Shown here in pieces: positions 51,768-61,053 of a stretch of DNA of 64,000 nt (the first letter of the stretch is position 1; each line of letters begins with the position of its first letter). Under the pieces are notes generated by a model. That model worked only from the letters and a program-made list of their open reading frames with translations, made no database searches and was not told the DNA's origin. Location: contig JAJEDN010000061.1 in the NCBI GenBank assembly GCA_022821495.1, forward strand, positions 62,001 through 126,000, written 5' to 3'. The stretch comes from Candidatus Poribacteria bacterium. GTDB taxonomy: Bacteria > Poribacteria > WGA-4E > WGA-3G. A program made the translations under genes and the position numbers.

Positions 51768-52667
51768 ATGGTAGATCTATTTACAGGCGGTATAGCCCTT
51801 GTTGTTCTAATTTTTATTATCGCGTTTTTTTGGTTCGTTCCCGTTGGACTTTGGATTGCCGCTATTGCCGCGGGTGTCCCGCTCCGTATCTTTGATCTGA
51901 TCGGAATGCGTCTCAGACGCGTAAATCCGAATATTATTGTCAAGGGTTTGATCAGTGCGCACAAAGCGGGTTTGAAGGTGATAACTTCTGAATTAGAGGC
52001 GCATTACCTCGCTGGGGGTAATGTGCTCAATGTCGTCAGCGCCCTCATCGCGGCAGATAAAGCGAGAATTGAGCTTACCTTTCAACGCTCCGCCGCTATT
52101 GACTTGGCTGGACGTGATGTATTTGAAGCCGTTCAGATCAGTGTCAACCCGCGTGTGATAACCACGGCTCGCATCAGCGCACTCGCTTTGGACGGTGTTG
52201 AATTAATAACAACTGTCCGTATCACCGTGCGAACGAACATCAATCGGCTTGTCGGTGGTGCGGGTGAGGAGACGATCATCGCGCGGGTCGGTGAAGGGAT
52301 CATCAGCGCGATCGGTGCCTCTGAGACCTATGAAGATGTACTCGAAAACCCCGACATCATCTCTAAAACGGTATTAGATCGTGGGCTTGACGCAGGAACC
52401 GCTTTTGAAATCCTCTCGATTGATATCGCTGATGTCAATGTTGGGAAAAATATCGGAGCAGAACTTCAAGCCGAGCAAGCCGAGGCTGACCTCGTTGTCG
52501 CACAAGCGAAGGCAGAAGAACGTCGCGCAATGGCGGTCGCCCGAAAACAACAGATGACAGCAAACGTTCAGGAGATGCGCGCAAAGGTGGTTGAGGCTGA
52601 AGCGGAAGTCCCACGATCCCTCGCAAACGCGTTCCGTGAAGGCAACTTAAACATTGGAGAGCAATAA
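51768..52667 (+). CDS. floA: Flotillin-like protein FloA (C-terminally short)
   Basis: A 299-residue SPFH protein. An N-terminal re-entrant membrane segment ([20 protein letters not shown]) is followed by the SPFH domain ([20 protein letters not shown], then [20 protein letters not shown]) and a helical, Glu/Ala-rich part ([20 protein letters not shown]). FloA-type flotillins organise membrane microdomains with NfeD. The family normally continues past AEVP with a conserved region containing MDYYxxxNIxADTxMRxSI; here the protein stops soon after ([11 protein letters not shown]), about 30 residues early, while the next gene has that region. ATAGGAGACAG precedes the ATG. Confidence 0.9.
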   Translation: MVDLFTGGIALVVLIFIIAFFWFVPVGLWIAAIAAGVPLRIFDLIGMRLRRVNPNIIVKGLISAHKAGLKVITSELEAHYLAGGNVLNVVSALIAADKARIELTFQRSAAIDLAGRDVFEAVQISVNPRVITTARISALALDGVELITTVRITVRTNINRLVGGAGEETIIARVGEGIISAIGASETYEDVLENPDIISKTVLDRGLDAGTAFEILSIDIADVNVGKNIGAELQAEQAEADLVVAQAKAEERRAMAVARKQQMTANVQEMRAKVVEAEAEVPRSLANAFREGNLNIGEQ

Positions 52668-52724
52668 CCCTGATACTCTGGGCGCGGTCGGGCGATCACG
52701 TCGTATCAATGGAGAAAAATAAAT

Positions 52725-53759
52725 ATGACACCAACAATTGTTGCAATTATTGCTGTTGCGATAGTTCTATTCCTGATTATTCTCAGTTGGCTCGTTCCAA
52801 TCGGGTTGTGGATTACCGCTATTGCGGCAGGCGTTAAAGTAGGGATTTTCGATCTCGTTGCGATGCGTTTACGGCGTGTCCCACCGACTGCGATTGTGGA
52901 ACCGCAGATTAACGCAACGAAGGCTGGGTTAAGCCTGTCTCTTGACGATCTTGAAGCACATTTTCTTGCAGGTGGACGTGTCGCGAGTGTTGTCGCAGCA
53001 CTTATTGCAGCGGATAAAGCGAACATTGCCCTCGGTTTCGCACAAGCCGCCGCAATTGATCTCGCGGGTAGAGATGTTTTACAAGCCGTCCAAGTTAGTG
53101 TTACACCGGAGATTATTGATATTCCGAGTCAGGACGATGCCAATAGCGGTATTACTGCTGTTGCTCGCGACGGTATCCAGTTAATTGTGAAGGCGCGCGT
53201 TACCGTGAGAGCCGATATTGACCGGCTCGTCGGGGGTGCTACTGAAGATACCATCCGCGCAAGGGTCGGCGAAGGGATTATCACTACGATCGGTTCATCG
53301 GGGAGCCACAAAGAAGTTTTGGAAAACCCTGTCCGTATTTCAGAAACAGTCCTTGCTAAAGGCTTAGCCGCTGGAACCGCCTTTGAAATTCTATCTATTG
53401 ATATAGCCGATATAAACGTCGGTGAGAACGTCGGTGCTAAATTGCAAACGGATCAAGCGGAAGCGGAACTCAAGATTGCACGCGCGAAAGCTGAGGAGCA
53501 ACGCGCACGCGCACAAGCCGAAGAAGAAGAGAATAAGGCACTCGTTGAAGAGATGACGATCAAACTTATTGAGGCTGATGCTGAAGTACCCCTCGCGATT
53601 GCTGATACGCTTACTTCCGAAAGGATGAGCGTTATGGATTATTATGAACTCCGGAATATTCTCGCGGATACCGAGATGCGACAGTCTATTGCGTCACCTG
53701 TTACTCAAGGGCAGGAGATAGATACAACCCGATCTTCGCATTCGCTTGGACTTTCATAG
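52725..53759 (+). CDS. floA: Flotillin-like protein FloA, full-length paralogue
   Basis: A 344-residue SPFH protein with the same layout as its neighbour: membrane segment ([20 protein letters not shown]), SPFH domain ([20 protein letters not shown], then [20 protein letters not shown]), a Glu-rich helix ([20 protein letters not shown]) and the complete C-terminal region ([20 protein letters not shown]). It carries about a dozen extra residues in the domain ([12 protein letters not shown]). Having two adjacent floA genes suggests a hetero-oligomeric flotillin assembly. A ggagaaa sequence precedes the ATG. It belongs to the same cluster as nfeD. Confidence 0.92.
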   Translation: MTPTIVAIIAVAIVLFLIILSWLVPIGLWITAIAAGVKVGIFDLVAMRLRRVPPTAIVEPQINATKAGLSLSLDDLEAHFLAGGRVASVVAALIAADKANIALGFAQAAAIDLAGRDVLQAVQVSVTPEIIDIPSQDDANSGITAVARDGIQLIVKARVTVRADIDRLVGGATEDTIRARVGEGIITTIGSSGSHKEVLENPVRISETVLAKGLAAGTAFEILSIDIADINVGENVGAKLQTDQAEAELKIARAKAEEQRARAQAEEEENKALVEEMTIKLIEADAEVPLAIADTLTSERMSVMDYYELRNILADTEMRQSIASPVTQGQEIDTTRSSHSLGLS

Positions 53760-53806
53760 CAGGTACTCTAAAGAAACCGTAACGCTATCCGATAAAGGAG
53801 AAAACG

Positions 53807-54277
53807 ATGGAAGGTATTATCCAGCTGCTGGTGCCACTGGTTGTCGTGGTTTTGTCACTCGTTTTAAGTAATTCGCGTCGCCGGAAAGCACAACAAATGG
53901 ATGCTGAAAGGAAAATGGAGGAGGGCACGCTTGCAGAAAGCCATGGCGAGGCAGCGCCACCGCCCTTCATGGAAGATTTTCCGTTCGCAACTGAATTAGA
54001 GCAGATGCTAACGCAGCAGGACGAAGGCGAAACGGATAAAGTACCCGCCGCTTCTGAAGAACCGGAACCGCCGGCAGCAGAAGCACCAGCTCAGCCTGTT
54101 GAGAATCCGAGACCACAATCACCGCCAGTACCTGCAAAATCTCCGCCAGGAATTCGATCCGTCCCTGTTACATCACTGTTGAATTTGTCGCCACAAACTT
54201 TCCGTCAAGGTATCATTCTCAAAGAAATCCTTGAACGTCCCCGATCAGGCGCGAGACGGAGCAGACGGAACAGATAG
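53807..54277 (+). CDS. Hypothetical membrane-anchored proline-rich protein of the flotillin cluster
   Basis: A 156-residue protein. One membrane helix at residues 4-22 (IIQLLVPLVVVVLSLVLSNS), then an acidic and proline/glutamate-rich linker (EEPEPPAAEAPAQP), ending in a conserved-looking short basic segment (LLNLSPQTFRQGIILKEILE, then RPRSGARRSRRNR). The C-terminal part has the look of a small interaction motif. No family recognised. It lies 47 bp after the second floA with aaaggag before the ATG, so it is probably the last gene of the nfeD-flotillin operon and may be a microdomain adaptor. Confidence 0.7.
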   Translation: MEGIIQLLVPLVVVVLSLVLSNSRRRKAQQMDAERKMEEGTLAESHGEAAPPPFMEDFPFATELEQMLTQQDEGETDKVPAASEEPEPPAAEAPAQPVENPRPQSPPVPAKSPPGIRSVPVTSLLNLSPQTFRQGIILKEILERPRSGARRSRRNR

Positions 54278-54357
54278 GCATGTTTACAGGGTGTCAGAAA
54301 CGCACTGATTGCCTTTTCTATGGTGCGATCTTTTGTCAATAGTACTTATCCTTTTTC

Positions 54358-54384
54358 ACCGGCGGGATTTGTAACCCCGCCGGT
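54358..54384. repeat. Intergenic palindrome after the flotillin cluster
   Basis: accggcggg (54358-54366) pairs with cccgccggt (54376-54384) around a 9-base loop. It can act as a transcript-end hairpin but lacks a T-run; it resembles the palindromes at 16094 and 40995 in build. Confidence 0.55.
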
Positions 54385-54445
54385 CGTAATTATAGATTTA
54401 CCTGAACACGTGGAACTCACGCCTGAAATAAATATGGGGTTTTAA

Positions 54446-56599
54446 ATGCAAACCCGTTTTCTTTACATAATTGCTGTTATCACCTCATTTTTCCTACTGT
54501 TTACGAGTTGCTCCCGCCGTCAAAAAATTACAGAACAACAGATGTCTTCCCGTGTTGGGGTGCCTACCTATGCCCGGCATCTCAAAGGCTTCAAAATTTG
54601 TCTCGACCCTGGACACGGTGGCCAAGGACACGTTCCTGATTACAAACGAGGTCCAACAGGCGTTCGTGAAGCGGAGGTCAACCTACAAGTTGCCCTTCAC
54701 TTGCGCAATATGCTACAGGAGGTTGGTGTTACCGTCGTCATGACGCGTCTTGATGATTCTTATGTGGATCTCGCGATGCGAAGTCAAATTGCCAACGAAA
54801 GTGGTGCCGATTTTTTTATTTCGCTTCACCATAACGGCGTTGATAATCCAGAGACGAACTATACCTCTACGTGGTATCACGGCGATGCAGACGACTCGCG
54901 CCAGAGTCTCGACCTCGCTCGGTATATCCAACACGGGGTCTCAGATGCGCTCCACTTACCCAGTTTCCCTGCGACCGGACTCTATTCAGATAAATTGGTT
55001 GCTGCTTCAGGCTTTGGGGTTTTGCGATTGACTGAATGTCCAGCGGTTTTATGTGAAGCCTCTTTCCTCTCGAACCCGGAAGAAGAAGCGAGGCTGCAAG
55101 ATGAGAACTATCTGAAAAAAGAGGCTTACGGCTATTTTCTCGGTATTGCCCGTTATGTTGCTGCAGGATTTCCGAAAGGTGTTCTGGTGGAACCACAACC
55201 TGAAGCCATTATTCAGACCAGAACGCCACGACTTCAGATTCGGGTTAAGGACGGACTCCATGAGCGCGGCGCGTGGATGCTCAAACGGCAACAGGTTTTC
55301 ACAAACTCTATCCGGGTTAAGGTTGATGGCGTGAGTGTGCCGTATCACTACGACCGCGACACAGATATAATTACTGTCGCGATTGAAGAACCACTTGCAA
55401 ACGGTGTCCATTTTGTCCAAACCGAACTGGTGAATTATTACGGAAACCACAGCCTACCTTCGCGCCAGTGGTTTAAAGTTGCACCGGCAGCGGTAGAACT
55501 TCGCCTTAACCCCTGGACGGATACGTTTCCAGTTGATAGTAAAGGTTACGTCGGTATTTCTGTAACGGCACTTGATGCTGAAGGTACCCCTATCGCCGAC
55601 GGTGAACCGATCTACATGCAAACGTCAATTGGGACATTGGCAGAGACCCGTCAATTATCAAAGCGCGGTTCATCAAACTTCTATCTCTACGCGCCTGATT
55701 CACCCGGTACAGCAACCGTAGAAGCCTCTTACGGTGAAAAGCGCGCATCGTTAACGGTTAACTTTACAGACACCGACGTTGCTATTGTGCAAGGACAAGT
55801 TTCTGATGCGGATTTTGGCGAACCGCTGCAAGGTGTTCAATTACAGACGGATCCGGGGTTAACCGCAACCACAGATACCGAGGGACATTTCTTTATGTCA
55901 ATCGATCCAATGTCAACGGCTCCAATCGAAACAACGTTACACATTTCCAAGACGGGCTACTATCCCCAAAAACGCAAAATTAACATTATCCCAAATCGGG
56001 CGATGGTGGCGCATACGAAACTTCATCCTATTGCAGGTGGCGCGTTTGCGTCAACAATCATCATTCTGGATTCACGGAGCGATACGCTTACCACAACAAA
56101 ACTGCTCGCAACCTTGAAAGAGCTGCTCGAACTTGCTGGCGCGAAGGTCTATAATATTCATGCGCCCGGACAAGTGTTGACTATAGAGGAACGGGTAAAG
56201 ACAATTAATGCTATTGAGGGAAGAGGGTATTATTTGCAAATTAACCACGCGGAGTGGCGTAAAGATGAACCGCCTTTGATCGCAGCACACTATCGCGGCA
56301 ATCAAGGGACAGAAACATTTCTAAAGCGGATACTCGAACAGTTCAACGAAACACTTTTCAAAACGCCGATCGTCACAGTTCAAGACCGGACAACTCCTGA
56401 AATCCAGCAGACAAACAAAATGGCGATGACGCTTGAGATCCGATCCTTGGATCAGAAAAATACATCTGCTATAGAAGAGGCTCACGCCATCTTCTTTGGG
56501 GCATGGGCTTTCCTAAAATCGGATAGAGTTGTTGAGGTGGAAGAACGGAAGCGTTTTATGGAGCGTTTAAAAGAAACGCAAGCGTATTCTTCTGATTAG
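54446..56599 (+). CDS. N-acetylmuramoyl-L-alanine amidase lipoprotein with extra C-terminal domains
   Basis: A 717-residue lipoprotein (IIAVITSFFLLFTSC lipobox). The Amidase_3 domain covers about residues 45-240: ICLDPGHGGQGH (zinc His), GVREAEVNLQVA (zinc Glu), FFISLHHNGVDN (zinc His) and AVLCEASFLSNPEEEARL (catalytic Glu), all intact. It cleaves the bond between MurNAc and L-alanine in peptidoglycan. Then come about 480 further residues with beta-rich segments: an invasin/Ig-like part (VDSKGYVGISVTALDAEGTP), a carboxypeptidase regulatory-like part (GQVSDADFGEPLQGVQLQTD) and a C-terminal region (LKELLELAGAKVYNIHAPGQ) that resembles a second, degenerate amidase-like fold. The next gene suits murein-peptide recycling. 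Confidence 0.9.
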   Translation: MQTRFLYIIAVITSFFLLFTSCSRRQKITEQQMSSRVGVPTYARHLKGFKICLDPGHGGQGHVPDYKRGPTGVREAEVNLQVALHLRNMLQEVGVTVVMTRLDDSYVDLAMRSQIANESGADFFISLHHNGVDNPETNYTSTWYHGDADDSRQSLDLARYIQHGVSDALHLPSFPATGLYSDKLVAASGFGVLRLTECPAVLCEASFLSNPEEEARLQDENYLKKEAYGYFLGIARYVAAGFPKGVLVEPQPEAIIQTRTPRLQIRVKDGLHERGAWMLKRQQVFTNSIRVKVDGVSVPYHYDRDTDIITVAIEEPLANGVHFVQTELVNYYGNHSLPSRQWFKVAPAAVELRLNPWTDTFPVDSKGYVGISVTALDAEGTPIADGEPIYMQTSIGTLAETRQLSKRGSSNFYLYAPDSPGTATVEASYGEKRASLTVNFTDTDVAIVQGQVSDADFGEPLQGVQLQTDPGLTATTDTEGHFFMSIDPMSTAPIETTLHISKTGYYPQKRKINIIPNRAMVAHTKLHPIAGGAFASTIIILDSRSDTLTTTKLLATLKELLELAGAKVYNIHAPGQVLTIEERVKTINAIEGRGYYLQINHAEWRKDEPPLIAAHYRGNQGTETFLKRILEQFNETLFKTPIVTVQDRTTPEIQQTNKMAMTLEIRSLDQKNTSAIEEAHAIFFGAWAFLKSDRVVEVEERKRFMERLKETQAYSSD

Positions 56600-56717
56600 A
56601 CAAAAGCGCGTCGTTTGGAAGCGAAGTGCTGTCGTTTAAACGTAGTAGAAAGCGGGTCTACGGAAAGACATGTCAAAGGCACGACCTACCTGAAAGAACT
56701 GCAAGGAAAATAAAAAA

Positions 56718-57713
56718 ATGAGGATCGTCTCTCGAATTATAGATTTACAACTCGAGCATCCGTTCAAGATTGCGCGCCGCGCAACAGATGCATACCGACA
56801 AGTCATCTCAGTAGAGATTGATGGTGGCATCGGTGAAACCGCACCCGCTCGGTTCTACGGTGAGACTGTTGAGACGGTCCGTGCTGCATTAGAAACTATT
56901 GCGCCAGTACTTCCTGACAATCTCGATGCGATCCACGATGTGATGGCGACTGTTGAAGCAACGCTCGGCGGCAATTACGCTGCGAAATCTGCTATTGATA
57001 TGGCACTGCACGACCGACTCGGCAAAAAACTCGGCGTTCCGCTCTATCAACTCTGGGGACTTAACCCACAGAAAACCCCTCGCACATCGTTTACTATCGG
57101 ACTTGATGAGCCAGAGGTAATGGCAGAGAAAACCCGACATGCCGAGGCATATCCGATTCTAAAGGTCAAGCTCGGTACACGGCGTGATATCGAAATCATC
57201 GAAGCACTCCGAGATGTAACGGATAAGCCTATCTATGTCGATGCGAATACAGCATGGACACCGAAAGATGCGGTTAACAAGATTCGTGAACTTGCGCGGT
57301 ATGGTGTTGCGCTCATCGAACAACCGACAAAGCCTGATGATCTGGCAGGACTCAAGTTTGTGCGTGAAAACTCGGAATTACCGATCATTGCCGATGAAAG
57401 CGTCAAGCGCGCAAGTGACATTCCGGCACTTGCTGAATGCGTTGACGGTATCAACATCAAACTCGTCAAGTGTGGCGGACTGCTTGAAGCACATCGAGTG
57501 ATACACGTCGCTCGCGCACACGGATTGCTGGTTATGATTGGTTGTATGATAGAGAGTTCCCTTGGTATCACTGCCGCTGCACACCTAACACCGCTTGTAG
57601 ACTACGCCGATCTGGACGGCAACCTACTTATAACAAACGACCCTTATACTGGTGTAACTCTTGATAAGGGTAAACTCATCCTACCAGAACACCCTGGCAT
57701 CGGCGTTACGTAA
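56718..57713 (+). CDS. Enolase-superfamily dipeptide epimerase-like enzyme (MLE subgroup)
   Basis: A 331-residue enzyme with the muconate-lactonizing-enzyme capping domain and barrel. Catalytic Lys residues are in YPILKVKLG (KxK) and NIKLVKCGG; metal ligands are Asp in YVDANTAW, Glu in LIEQPTKP and Asp in IIADESVK. GCMIESSLGITAAAHL near the end is typical of L-Ala-D/L-Glu epimerases and related dipeptide epimerases. Such enzymes epimerise the dipeptide released from murein so it can be degraded. The gene follows the murein amidase by 118 bp on the same strand, which supports that role. Substrate specificity in this group is hard to predict. Confidence 0.85.
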   Translation: MRIVSRIIDLQLEHPFKIARRATDAYRQVISVEIDGGIGETAPARFYGETVETVRAALETIAPVLPDNLDAIHDVMATVEATLGGNYAAKSAIDMALHDRLGKKLGVPLYQLWGLNPQKTPRTSFTIGLDEPEVMAEKTRHAEAYPILKVKLGTRRDIEIIEALRDVTDKPIYVDANTAWTPKDAVNKIRELARYGVALIEQPTKPDDLAGLKFVRENSELPIIADESVKRASDIPALAECVDGINIKLVKCGGLLEAHRVIHVARAHGLLVMIGCMIESSLGITAAAHLTPLVDYADLDGNLLITNDPYTGVTLDKGKLILPEHPGIGVT

Positions 57714-57770
57714 GAAATGTTTCTTTCAGAACTATATGCATAACCACTAAGCAAAACGGAGAAATTTTAA

Positions 57771-58484
57771 ATGACAAAATCAAAACGAAACGTCCTCATC
57801 ACCGGTGGCACCGGTATATTAGGCAGTGCCGTCACCAAAGCCTACCTTGCACAAGGCGATACCGTTGCTGTTACCTATCTCTTTGAAGAAGAGGTCGAAC
57901 GCTTCAAACAATACAACCCTGAACTTACTGAAGATGTTACCTTCCTCTTTGCAAATGTTACCGAGGAAGCGGAGGTTCAAAAGACCATTGCGGAATTCCT
58001 ATCCCAATTTGGTTCGTTGGATGTCTTGGTGAACATTGTCGGTGGATTTGTCGGTGGGATTCCAGCGGCGGAACTTGGAGAGGATAGATGGGATTTCATG
58101 ATGAACCTCAACCTCAAATCGGTGTTCCTCTGCTGCAAAACAACAATTCCACACATGTCGGCACAGAGTTATGGGAAGATTATTAACGTCTCCGCACGTG
58201 CTGGTTTAAAAGGTGAAGCGGGGCTGAGTGCCTATTGTGTCTCTAAAGGCGGTGTCCGGACCTTGACAGAATCGTTGGCTGCCGAGGTGATGGATTCGGG
58301 TGTGAATGTCAACGCCATTATGCCGAGCATTATGGACACACCCATGAATCGAGAAGCCATGCCAGACGAAGAGCATGACCGATGGGTCGCTCCCGCTGAT
58401 GTCGCCAAAGTCATCTGTTTCCTCTCTTCCGACGACGCGACCATTATCAACGGTGCTGCTATCCCTGTTTACGGTAGAGCCTAA
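57771..58484 (+). CDS. Short-chain dehydrogenase/reductase
   Basis: A 237-residue classical SDR. NAD(P)-binding LITGGTGILGSAVTKAYLAQ, the NNAG-like VNIVGGFVG, catalytic Ser in IINVSARAGLKG and the YxxxK motif in LSAYCVSKGGVRTL are all present. It ends with the usual substrate-loop and SSDDATIINGAAIPVYG. The family includes 3-oxoacyl-ACP reductases and many sugar or alcohol dehydrogenases; the substrate cannot be assigned. GGAG precedes the ATG. A good terminator follows the gene. Confidence 0.92.
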   Translation: MTKSKRNVLITGGTGILGSAVTKAYLAQGDTVAVTYLFEEEVERFKQYNPELTEDVTFLFANVTEEAEVQKTIAEFLSQFGSLDVLVNIVGGFVGGIPAAELGEDRWDFMMNLNLKSVFLCCKTTIPHMSAQSYGKIINVSARAGLKGEAGLSAYCVSKGGVRTLTESLAAEVMDSGVNVNAIMPSIMDTPMNREAMPDEEHDRWVAPADVAKVICFLSSDDATIINGAAIPVYGRA

Positions 58485-58503
58485 TCCATTACCCTCTTGC
58501 CCG

Positions 58504-58535
58504 GGCGGACTACTACAATGTCCGCCTATTTTTTT
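58504..58535 (+). terminator. Rho-independent terminator after the SDR gene
   Basis: Stem ggcggac (58504-58510) with gtccgcc (58520-58526), 9-base loop, followed by tattttttta. The best intrinsic terminator seen in the window. Confidence 0.85.
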
Positions 58536-58647
58536 ATCATTTGCCCTCCTGCCCTATTCTGTGCAATACCCGAATCCGTTTGTACAATTTCGGGCAATAT
58601 TTCAGGACATGACTTGAAAATTGACCGATATTCGGCGTTTCTGAGAA

Positions 58648-58663
58648 TGGCACGCAAATTGCT
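58648..58663 (+). promoter_or_regulatory. Sigma-54 (-24/-12) promoter
   Basis: TGGCACGCAAATTGCT matches the sigma-54 consensus TGGCACG-N4-TTGCW exactly, with the invariant GG (58649-58650) and GC (58661-58662) ten bases apart. Transcription would start near 58674, 62 bases before the VWA gene. Sigma-54 promoters need an enhancer-binding activator; none is encoded in the window. Confidence 0.75.
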
Positions 58664-58735
58664 TATACTGTATAAAAGTTGTGAAGTGTAGTAGGACTTT
58701 TAATCCGTTATGCAGACTTTTGGAGGTATAAGACA

Positions 58736-60787
58736 ATGCGTATCAAAAGACTTTTAAGTGCACTTGTTGTTTCAGTTGTGTGTCACATTATTGTTATATT
58801 CATCGCTGGGCTTGATTTAATGGGGGCAAGCTACCATCTCTCCGAAACGCATCTTGATTATTTTAATTTAGGAGAAGAGGTCGTTTTGTTTCGAGCTCAA
58901 GAACCACCGAAACCGTCCGTGCGTAAACCAGTTTTCGATTCTGTGAATGATAAGGACCTTCATGGACGAGATCGATCTCTACCACTGCGCCATCAGGCAA
59001 AGAAGTTAACAACCGTTGATGTCAGTAGCACGACGGAGGTGCTGAAGAATGCTCCATCCGCAGACCTATCTAACACCAGCATGAGCACGCCGGAAAGTTT
59101 ACCGGTCCCTGATTTATCAAACAATCGCGTTCATATTAACACACCGGAAAGCGCAGCAACCCCTGAAAGGGTTATGTTTAAACGACCACCCGGTTTAGTG
59201 CCGGTTCAGAACGTTGGTGCAGCACGCGATCGGCTTGAAACGGCCACTGAGTACATAGTGCTCGGTAATGTTGAGGCACCACTACACCAACCAGCGAGTG
59301 GTGAAGCCGCTACGGCAGTTGTCGTTACAGGCAGAAATCCCCATAATGCCAAAGGGCTTCAACCCCAAATACTGAACCCACCGAACGGTGCGGCTTATGA
59401 TGATGTCTACTTCAAAGACGCTGGCACCAACCCGTTCATTGATACAGAAGATGATGCGTTTTCAACATTCGGTATGGATGTAGATACCGCTGCGTATGCG
59501 GTCATGCGGCGTTACCTTCAAGATGGTTACCTGCCGCCATCAGAAGCGATACGCGTCGAAGAGTTTGTCAACGCCTTGGATTACAATTACGCCCCACCAA
59601 CAGACGATGCGTTCGCGATTCATCTGGAGGGCGCGCCTTCAAAGTTTGGTGAAGGCAAACGGCTCCAATTGCTACGCATTGGTATTCAAGGGCGCGTGAT
59701 TCCAGATACTGACAGAAAAGACGCGATACTCACTTTCGTGGTTGATGTTTCCGGATCAATGGGGCGGGAAAACAGATTGGGATTGGTAAAACAGGCACTG
59801 ACACTCTTGCTTGAACAACTCCGTCCGAGCGACAAGGTCGGTATCGTTGTCTACGGTTCCGACGCACGGGTCATCCTGCCACATACCAGTATTGTAAATC
59901 GGGAGCATATCTTAACCGCAATCCGCGCGCTCGGTCCAGAAGGCGCGACGAATGCTGAGGCAGGACTGCGGATGGGATATAAACTCGCAGCCCAGAATGC
60001 AAAATCCGATTATATCAACCGTGTAATCCTCTGTTCAGATGGCGTTGCGAACGTCGGAGAAACCGGGTCGGATGCAATTCTCAAAGAAATTCGCACTTAT
60101 GTCAAAGAAGGTATAACACTAACAACAGTCGGCTTCGGGATGGGCAATTACAACGATGTCCTCATGGAGCAGCTCGCCAACAACGGCAACGGTAGTTATG
60201 CTTATGTCGATACGCTCGGCGAAGCGAAACGGATCTTTGTGGAAAACCTGACAGGCACACTACAAGTCATCGCGAAGGATGCCAAAATACAGGTCGAGTT
60301 TAACCCCGAAACTGTCAGCAGGTTTCGATTGGTCGGATACGAAAACCGAGGACTCGCACATGAGGATTTTCGTAATGATACTGTAGATGCCGGCGAAGTC
60401 GGTGCCGGACATAGTGTCACTGCGATCTATGAAATTAAACTCCGTAGTAATGCAGTCGGTCAACTCGCGACGGTTTTTATCCGACATGAAGACCCAGATA
60501 CAGGACACGTGACGGAAGTGAACGAATCTATAGCCACAGATGCTTTGAAGGGGACATTTGAAGAAGCGACTCCGACGTTCCAACTTGCCGCCTCTGTCGC
60601 TGAATTCGCTGAAATCCTACGTGGCAGCTTTTGGGCACAAAAAGGTTCTTTAAAAAATGTTCGCCAGACGCTTGAAGGCATCTTACCGAATCTTGAAGCG
60701 AAAACTCCCGAACACGGTCTAAGGAGCGAAGAACTGCTCAGCCTTGTCCGTAAAGCGCAACATCTTAAGGAGGAAAAAGAGGGATAG
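58736..60787 (+). CDS. Membrane-anchored VWA-domain protein (YfbK-like)
   Basis: A 683-residue protein. An N-terminal membrane helix (ALVVSVVCHIIVIFIAGLDL) is followed by a low-complexity Pro/Ser/Thr-rich segment to about residue 215. Then comes the YfbK-type region (NPFIDTEDDAFSTFGMDVDT, AAYAVMRRYLQDG, PPSEAIRVEEFVNALDYNY) and a VWA domain with an intact metal-ion site: FVVDVSGSMG (DxSxS) and later GATNAEAG. The C-terminal ~170 residues complete the YfbK fold. VWA domains bind protein partners through the metal site. GGAGGT precedes the ATG; a sigma-54 promoter lies upstream. The next gene is a paralogue with a different N-terminus. Confidence 0.9.
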   Translation: MRIKRLLSALVVSVVCHIIVIFIAGLDLMGASYHLSETHLDYFNLGEEVVLFRAQEPPKPSVRKPVFDSVNDKDLHGRDRSLPLRHQAKKLTTVDVSSTTEVLKNAPSADLSNTSMSTPESLPVPDLSNNRVHINTPESAATPERVMFKRPPGLVPVQNVGAARDRLETATEYIVLGNVEAPLHQPASGEAATAVVVTGRNPHNAKGLQPQILNPPNGAAYDDVYFKDAGTNPFIDTEDDAFSTFGMDVDTAAYAVMRRYLQDGYLPPSEAIRVEEFVNALDYNYAPPTDDAFAIHLEGAPSKFGEGKRLQLLRIGIQGRVIPDTDRKDAILTFVVDVSGSMGRENRLGLVKQALTLLLEQLRPSDKVGIVVYGSDARVILPHTSIVNREHILTAIRALGPEGATNAEAGLRMGYKLAAQNAKSDYINRVILCSDGVANVGETGSDAILKEIRTYVKEGITLTTVGFGMGNYNDVLMEQLANNGNGSYAYVDTLGEAKRIFVENLTGTLQVIAKDAKIQVEFNPETVSRFRLVGYENRGLAHEDFRNDTVDAGEVGAGHSVTAIYEIKLRSNAVGQLATVFIRHEDPDTGHVTEVNESIATDALKGTFEEATPTFQLAASVAEFAEILRGSFWAQKGSLKNVRQTLEGILPNLEAKTPEHGLRSEELLSLVRKAQHLKEEKEG

Positions 60788-61053
60788 ACTGTTTGTAACA
60801 GGGCGATTTCGGTTCTCCCTTTTCGCGACGCGAAATCGCTCTGTCCTCAAATATGTTTGAATTAAAAATAAAATACCGCATATCTAAACCCACCATAATA
60901 TTTAGCGTCCTATTAACTGTATAGACGCTAAAAAAAACGCGCCCTTTCATTGCATTCGCGCATTGGAGGCACAACTCCGACCAGACGTGCCTGAATGACC
61001 TATACTTTCACGTCTCAAGTAACCCAACACTAAAGTAAAAAAGGAGATATTCC
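60788..61053. other. Gap between the VWA genes with two hairpins
   Basis: gcgatttcg (60803-60811) pairs with cgaaatcgc (60831-60839), and tttagcgtc (60901-60909) with gacgctaaa (60924-60932), the latter followed by an A-run. Neither is a standard terminator on the plus strand. No open frame. Confidence 0.5.

Noticed and set aside
60901..60939. Hairpin with A-run as a terminator of the first VWA gene
   Set aside because: On the plus strand the stem is followed by A, not T; on the minus strand the T-run comes before the stem. It does not fit an intrinsic terminator.
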